Notes under the pieces: generated by a model
Seen by the model: the letters and a program-made list of their open reading frames with translations, nothing else
Databases searched by the model: none
What the model was told of the DNA's origin: nothing
Assembly: GCA_003223995.1 (NCBI GenBank)
Contig: QHYA01000192.1
Location: 1-9,497 of the forward strand
Reading direction: 5' to 3'
DNA from: Acidobacteriota bacterium
GTDB taxonomy: Bacteria > Acidobacteriota > Polarisedimenticolia > QHYA01
DNA: 9,497 nt
Shown: positions 6,765 to 9,497 of the stretch, piece by piece
How positions within the stretch are numbered: the first letter of the stretch is position 1
Layout: every line of letters begins with the position of its first letter
Translations under genes and position numbers: made by a program

Positions 6765-9098
6765 TCACCACCAGGACCAGAACTCGACGCGGAGGGTCCG
6801 GGAGAGCCTGCGGGTCAGCAGTGAAAGGAGCCGCGTCCGGCCACAGTGGATCTTGGCCGTGCCTGTCATCTCGGACTTCAGCAGCAGGGAGGGATTGTCG
6901 AGCTGGGTGGTGACGACGATGGTCTTTCCGGGGACGGCCCCCTCGACCCGCGAGGCTGTGGGTGCGATCGAGGTGACGGTCCCGTGGAAGGTCTGCTGGG
7001 GGAAGGACCTCGCCCTCAGCTGCACCTCCTGGCCCATATGCACGTCGGAGATCTCCTTCTCGGAGACGGCGATCTCAGCCGTGACCGTGCTCAGCTCGTG
7101 GACCTTGGCGATGACGTCTCCCTTGTTTACGTGTTCGCCGACCCTCTCCTTCAGCTTCGGGGTCGTGATCACTCCCGAGATCGGGCTGAAGACGCTCAGG
7201 CGCTGGAGCTGTCCCTCAAGGTAGCGCTTGCTGACGTCCCACCGCCGGCTCTCCGCCTCGACGGACTCGATCTCCTCCGGCCGACTGCCCGCCATCAGCA
7301 TCCTGAGCCGGCCGTCGGCCTCCTCCAGCTCCTTCTGCCGGACTGCGACCTCCTCCTCGGCTTCACCAAGCTCCTTCCGCGAGACGAGGTTCTGCTCGAA
7401 GAGGGCGTTCAGCATCTCGCGCTTCCCGCGGCCGTAGCGTAGCCGCTCCTGGGCCTTCTCCAAGCCCGTCCGCGCGAGGGACAGCTCCTCTGCCCGCGGT
7501 CCTTGCCGCAGCATCCGGAGCTTCGCCTGGCTCTCCTCGATCTGTGCGCTGACTTTGCGGATCTCCGCCCGGTAGTCACGAGCCGACAGGCGCGCGATCA
7601 AATCTCCTTTCCCGACACGGTCTCCTTCTTCGACGCGGACATCCTCGATAATTCCCTCGACTTCGGCCCGGACGTCGGCGTTGCGCGCGGGCAGGATGGT
7701 GAAATCTCCCGAGACCTTCAGCTCCATCTTGCCGAACCACAGGCCGGCCAGGGCGGCTGCGGAGACGACAAGGAGTTTTCCGCCCTTGGCGAGTGAAGAG
7801 CGCATGGCCTGGATGGAGCCGAACATTTCCGGAAGTCTAGCAAGCGTCCGGCTGACCGGGGATCGGAAAACGGTCAAGAGGATGCCGACGAATAGGAAAA
7901 ATCCCCAGGCTTGGTAGCGTGTGACGAGGAACCGGCCGAACCGGAACCCCACGTAGCTCAGAAGCCAGGTGGAGTAGGCCCCGGCCAGGAGTCCGTACAG
8001 CAGGAAGACCCGGGCCTCGCGGGGAGTCGGGCTGGAGCCTGCCGAGTGCGCCCCGCCCGCCAGCCTCCGGACGCCGGAGCGCAGGTAGGCGGAAGCTTTC
8101 TGGCGGAGGTTCGGGATCTCGACGTAGTCGCTCAGCAGGTAATAGCCGTCGAGCTTGATGAGGGGGTTGAGGTTGATGAGGGTCTTGATCGCCGAGGTCG
8201 CCATCACGACCAGGGCGATCTGGCTGGGCACGGTGTCTGGATCGGTGAGGCGCCACGCGAAGGTGGCCAGGGCCCAGATGAAGATCTCGACATAGGCTCC
8301 CGCGAACGTGACCCAGAGCCGACAGGACTTCTCGGGAAAGAGCCACGCGTCGCTGACATTGCAGTAGAACGCGGGCTGGAGGTAGATCAGCATGAAGCCG
8401 ATCTCCCGGACGGTTCCCCCGAATCGCTTGCACGTCAGTCCGTGGGCGAACTCGTGGACCACCACGACACCGTAGGCCACGACCCAGGCCAGCAGGAGTG
8501 ACCGCAGGTTGAAGAGGCCGCGGAGATCGCGGGCGATCTCCGCCCAGTTGGCAACGACGAGGACGATCGCCCAGACGATGCACGCGGCGGACAGAAGGAC
8601 GAAGTGAGGCGTGAAGAGAAACCCCAGCTTCCCGATCATCCAATCGAACAGCCGGTCCGGGTCGAAGGCTCTGAACCGGAGGTAGAGGGGGCTGCCCCGG
8701 ACGCGGCCGCCACGGCGCAACGGAGGGATCGGCGCATTTGTCTGCTCCTCGATCAGGCCGAGATTGCGCAGCCGCCCGATGAACCCCTCCAAGGCGGGTA
8801 AGGACAGAGGCGCAGAGAACCGCTCCTCTGCCTTCCGCCGGAGCGTCTCGAGGGGGACCGCCCCGTCCAGCAGTTGAAGGATGAACGCTTCGGTCTCCCC
8901 GAAGCGGAAATAGCGCCTCGTGACCGGATCCTTGACCACGAGGCTGGTCGTCCCTGCGGCCGAAGCGTGTCGGCTGAGGACGAGGTCCCCGCGCAACGCC
9001 GGCGGACACTCCTGGCCGACAGATCCTGTCGAGGAGGATGGTCCGTTCGAGCCGGGAGGAGCGTGCTGGCCGAGTAGCCCTTTGGAGTTCGCTGTCAC
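6765..9098 (-). CDS. PqqD-like / M50 site-2-type metalloprotease / HlyD adaptor fusion
   Basis: A 777-residue fusion (numbered from the GTG at 9098). Residues about 33-118 form a PqqD-like winged-helix domain (DPVTRRYFRFGETEAFILQL, then GFIGRLRNLGLIEE), the RiPP-recognition-element fold that binds leader peptides. Residues about 160-460 form a polytopic membrane part with some seven hydrophobic segments and the M50 zinc site: HEFAH at 215-219 and the second-site motif NLNPLIKLDGYYL with N311 and D317. Residues about 470-755 form a HlyD/RND-type periplasmic adaptor: two lipoyl half-motifs (VEGIIEDVRVEEGDRVGKGD; SPISGVITTPKLKERVGEHV) flank a long coiled-coil hairpin (about 508-633), then a beta-barrel. 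It ends in FWSWW. All zinc-site residues are present. The frame stays open to 9239, but that longer start would include a terminator hairpin, so I prefer GTG 9098, with AGGGA 8 nt upstream; GTG 9140 is the alternative. It probably cleaves and/or exports the small peptide encoded just upstream (inference). Confidence 0.9.
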   Translation of the reverse strand: MTANSKGLLGQHAPPGSNGPSSSTGSVGQECPPALRGDLVLSRHASAAGTTSLVVKDPVTRRYFRFGETEAFILQLLDGAVPLETLRRKAEERFSAPLSLPALEGFIGRLRNLGLIEEQTNAPIPPLRRGGRVRGSPLYLRFRAFDPDRLFDWMIGKLGFLFTPHFVLLSAACIVWAIVLVVANWAEIARDLRGLFNLRSLLLAWVVAYGVVVVHEFAHGLTCKRFGGTVREIGFMLIYLQPAFYCNVSDAWLFPEKSCRLWVTFAGAYVEIFIWALATFAWRLTDPDTVPSQIALVVMATSAIKTLINLNPLIKLDGYYLLSDYVEIPNLRQKASAYLRSGVRRLAGGAHSAGSSPTPREARVFLLYGLLAGAYSTWLLSYVGFRFGRFLVTRYQAWGFFLFVGILLTVFRSPVSRTLARLPEMFGSIQAMRSSLAKGGKLLVVSAAALAGLWFGKMELKVSGDFTILPARNADVRAEVEGIIEDVRVEEGDRVGKGDLIARLSARDYRAEIRKVSAQIEESQAKLRMLRQGPRAEELSLARTGLEKAQERLRYGRGKREMLNALFEQNLVSRKELGEAEEEVAVRQKELEEADGRLRMLMAGSRPEEIESVEAESRRWDVSKRYLEGQLQRLSVFSPISGVITTPKLKERVGEHVNKGDVIAKVHELSTVTAEIAVSEKEISDVHMGQEVQLRARSFPQQTFHGTVTSIAPTASRVEGAVPGKTIVVTTQLDNPSLLLKSEMTGTAKIHCGRTRLLSLLTRRLSRTLRVEFWSWW

Positions 9099-9142
9099 GG
9101 ATCGGTTCCCTGGATTCTCCTGGCCCGATAACTCCTCCACAT

Positions 9143-9172
9143 GAAAAAGAAGGCCACTGGAAGCCAGTGGCC
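9143..9172 (-). terminator. Rho-independent terminator or attenuator between peptide gene and fusion gene
   Basis: On the minus strand a perfect 9-bp stem, GGCCACTGG with CCAGTGGCC, closes a 3-nt CTT loop (9152-9172) and is followed by TTCTTTTT. This is a textbook intrinsic terminator located 97 nt after the small peptide stop and before the fusion gene start. Partial read-through would give much more peptide than transporter. Confidence 0.85.
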
Positions 9173-9201
9173 CTCGCTTGTCTCTTGTCTCTGGCTCCCC
9201 G

Positions 9202-9264
9202 GGCCATGGGAACCGGCACAATGGCCGGTCTGCCACCATCCGGGAGAGCCGAAGCGGGCGGCTC
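9202..9264 (-). other. Further hairpins in the intergenic leader after the peptide gene
   Basis: Between the peptide stop and the terminator there are GAGCCG/CGGCTC (9246-9251 with 9259-9264, 7-nt loop) directly after the stop, and two competing stems: GGCCAT/ATGGCC (9202-9207 with 9221-9226) and ACCGGC/GCCGGT (9212-9217 with 9224-9229). None is followed by a T-tract. They could stabilise the short transcript or modulate read-through; this is inference. Confidence 0.45.
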
Positions 9265-9268
9265 TAGT

Positions 9269-9427
9269 CTAGTGTCCGCCCTGGTTTCCCGGCTGGCCCT
9301 CGTAGCCCTGCAGGCCGTTACCCTGGTTTCCCGGCTGGCCCTCGTAGCCAAGTTGCCCAGGCGGGTTGCTCGGGGCGATCCTCTCCTCGAGTTGCTCGAC
9401 CTCGAGCTTCAGTTCCTTGCGATCCAT
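9269..9427 (-). CDS. Small leader-plus-Gly-rich repeat peptide, candidate precursor or cargo peptide
   Basis: A 52-residue ORF. Residues 1-19 are a charged amphipathic segment, MDRKELKLEVEQLEERIAP, resembling a recognition leader; the rest is a Gly/Gln/Asn/Pro-rich tail with two exact copies of GYEGQPGNQG (residues 27-36 and 41-50), ending GGH. The tail has no Cys, Thr or Ser after S20, so Cys- or Ser/Thr-based modification (lanthipeptide, sactipeptide, thiopeptide) is unlikely; the Gly spacing follows a collagen-like G-X-Y pattern with one break at N37. The ATG at 9427 has a very strong ribosome binding site, GGAGGTGG, 5 nt to ATG from its GGAGGT core. There is no Sec signal peptide, so export would need the leader. 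The next gene on the same strand is the PqqD-M50-HlyD fusion. I do not know a named family with certainty; LEERIAP-type leaders look familiar from short peptides of several environmental phyla, but that is recollection, not proof. Confidence 0.75.
   Translation of the reverse strand: MDRKELKLEVEQLEERIAPSNPPGQLGYEGQPGNQGNGLQGYEGQPGNQGGH
9279..9349. repeat. Pair of identical 29-bp direct repeats inside the small peptide gene
   Basis: Identical 29-bp units lie at 9279-9307 and 9321-9349, separated by 13 bp, giving a 42-bp (14-codon) period. They encode the two GYEGQPGNQG segments. Perfect identity, synonymous sites included, points to a recent in-frame duplication or ongoing homogenisation. Confidence 0.95.
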
Positions 9428-9497
9428 ACGCCACCTCCCTGGAAAGAGACGCGCATTGAGGCGACCTAGAATGGCTTAAATGGCCTCCTTCCCCCAA
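9428..9497. promoter_or_regulatory. Upstream region of the small peptide gene
   Basis: The 70 bp before the peptide start contain the strong ribosome binding site at 9431-9438. The only AT-rich patch is around 9468-9482 (minus strand CATTTAAGCCATTCTAG), a possible -10 region, but no convincing -35 element is seen before the window ends. Confidence 0.3.

Noticed and set aside
9279..9349. CRISPR-like pair of 29-bp repeats
   Set aside because: Only two copies with a 13-bp spacer, and they encode an in-frame peptide duplication.
7837..9351. Long minus-strand open frame (504 codons) overlapping the fusion gene
   Set aside because: It is out of frame with the clear PqqD-M50-HlyD protein; its translation is Arg/Pro-rich without motifs.

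Overview
The window is a GC-rich bacterial chromosome segment. It has no rRNA, tRNA, CRISPR array, phage gene or insertion sequence that I can see. Its gene content suggests a soil- or sediment-type Gram-negative bacterium, such as Acidobacteriota, Myxococcota or a similar lineage. The pointers are a secreted WD40 protein with two predicted propellers, a phytochrome-type two-component pair without a sensor module, a carboxypeptidase-regulatory-like domain gene, and a HlyD-type adaptor, which implies an outer or cell-envelope export path. The assignment rests on general resemblance only.

Layout, left to right. (1) 1-1147, plus strand: the 3' end of a gene for a beta-sandwich (carboxypeptidase-regulatory-like) domain, then, 16 nt later, an unrecognised 298-residue single-pass membrane protein. 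(2) 1284-2866, minus strand: a two-gene signalling operon, an Rcp1-like single-domain response regulator followed by a receiver-histidine kinase hybrid, joined by an ATGA stop/start overlap. (3) 2867-3395: about 530 bp without a credible gene, apart from a weak terminator near its left-hand... lower-numbered-to-upper boundary with the WD40 gene. (4) 3396-5539, minus strand: a secreted protein of fourteen WD40 repeats with an Fn3-like tail, carrying a one-base frameshift in repeat 13. (5) 5540-5861: a gap with three copies of a 21-bp repeat. (6) 5862-6293, minus strand: a DoxX-family membrane protein. (7) 6294-6764: a stretch of probable gene debris, with the first residues of a PIN-domain toxin, the tail of an upstream antitoxin-like ORF, and the first residues of a Rossmann-fold protein. 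(8) 6765-9427, minus strand: the most interesting locus. A 52-codon gene, easily overlooked because of its size, encodes a leader ending in LEERIAP followed by a duplicated Gly-rich segment. Downstream lies a 777-residue fusion of a PqqD-like domain, an M50 site-2-type membrane metalloprotease and a HlyD-type adaptor.

How the genes may work together. At the right end the layout fits a peptide export or maturation cassette: a small peptide with a leader, a PqqD-like (RiPP recognition element fold) module that could bind the leader, a membrane protease that could cleave it, and an adaptor domain that could carry the product across the envelope. A strong hairpin plus T-tract lies between the two genes and would let the peptide be made in excess over the transporter. 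This functional link is inferred from domain content and adjacency. No ABC transporter or modifying enzyme is visible in the window, and the upstream side is cut off at 9497. The signalling operon, the WD40 gene and DoxX show no evident functional link to the cassette.
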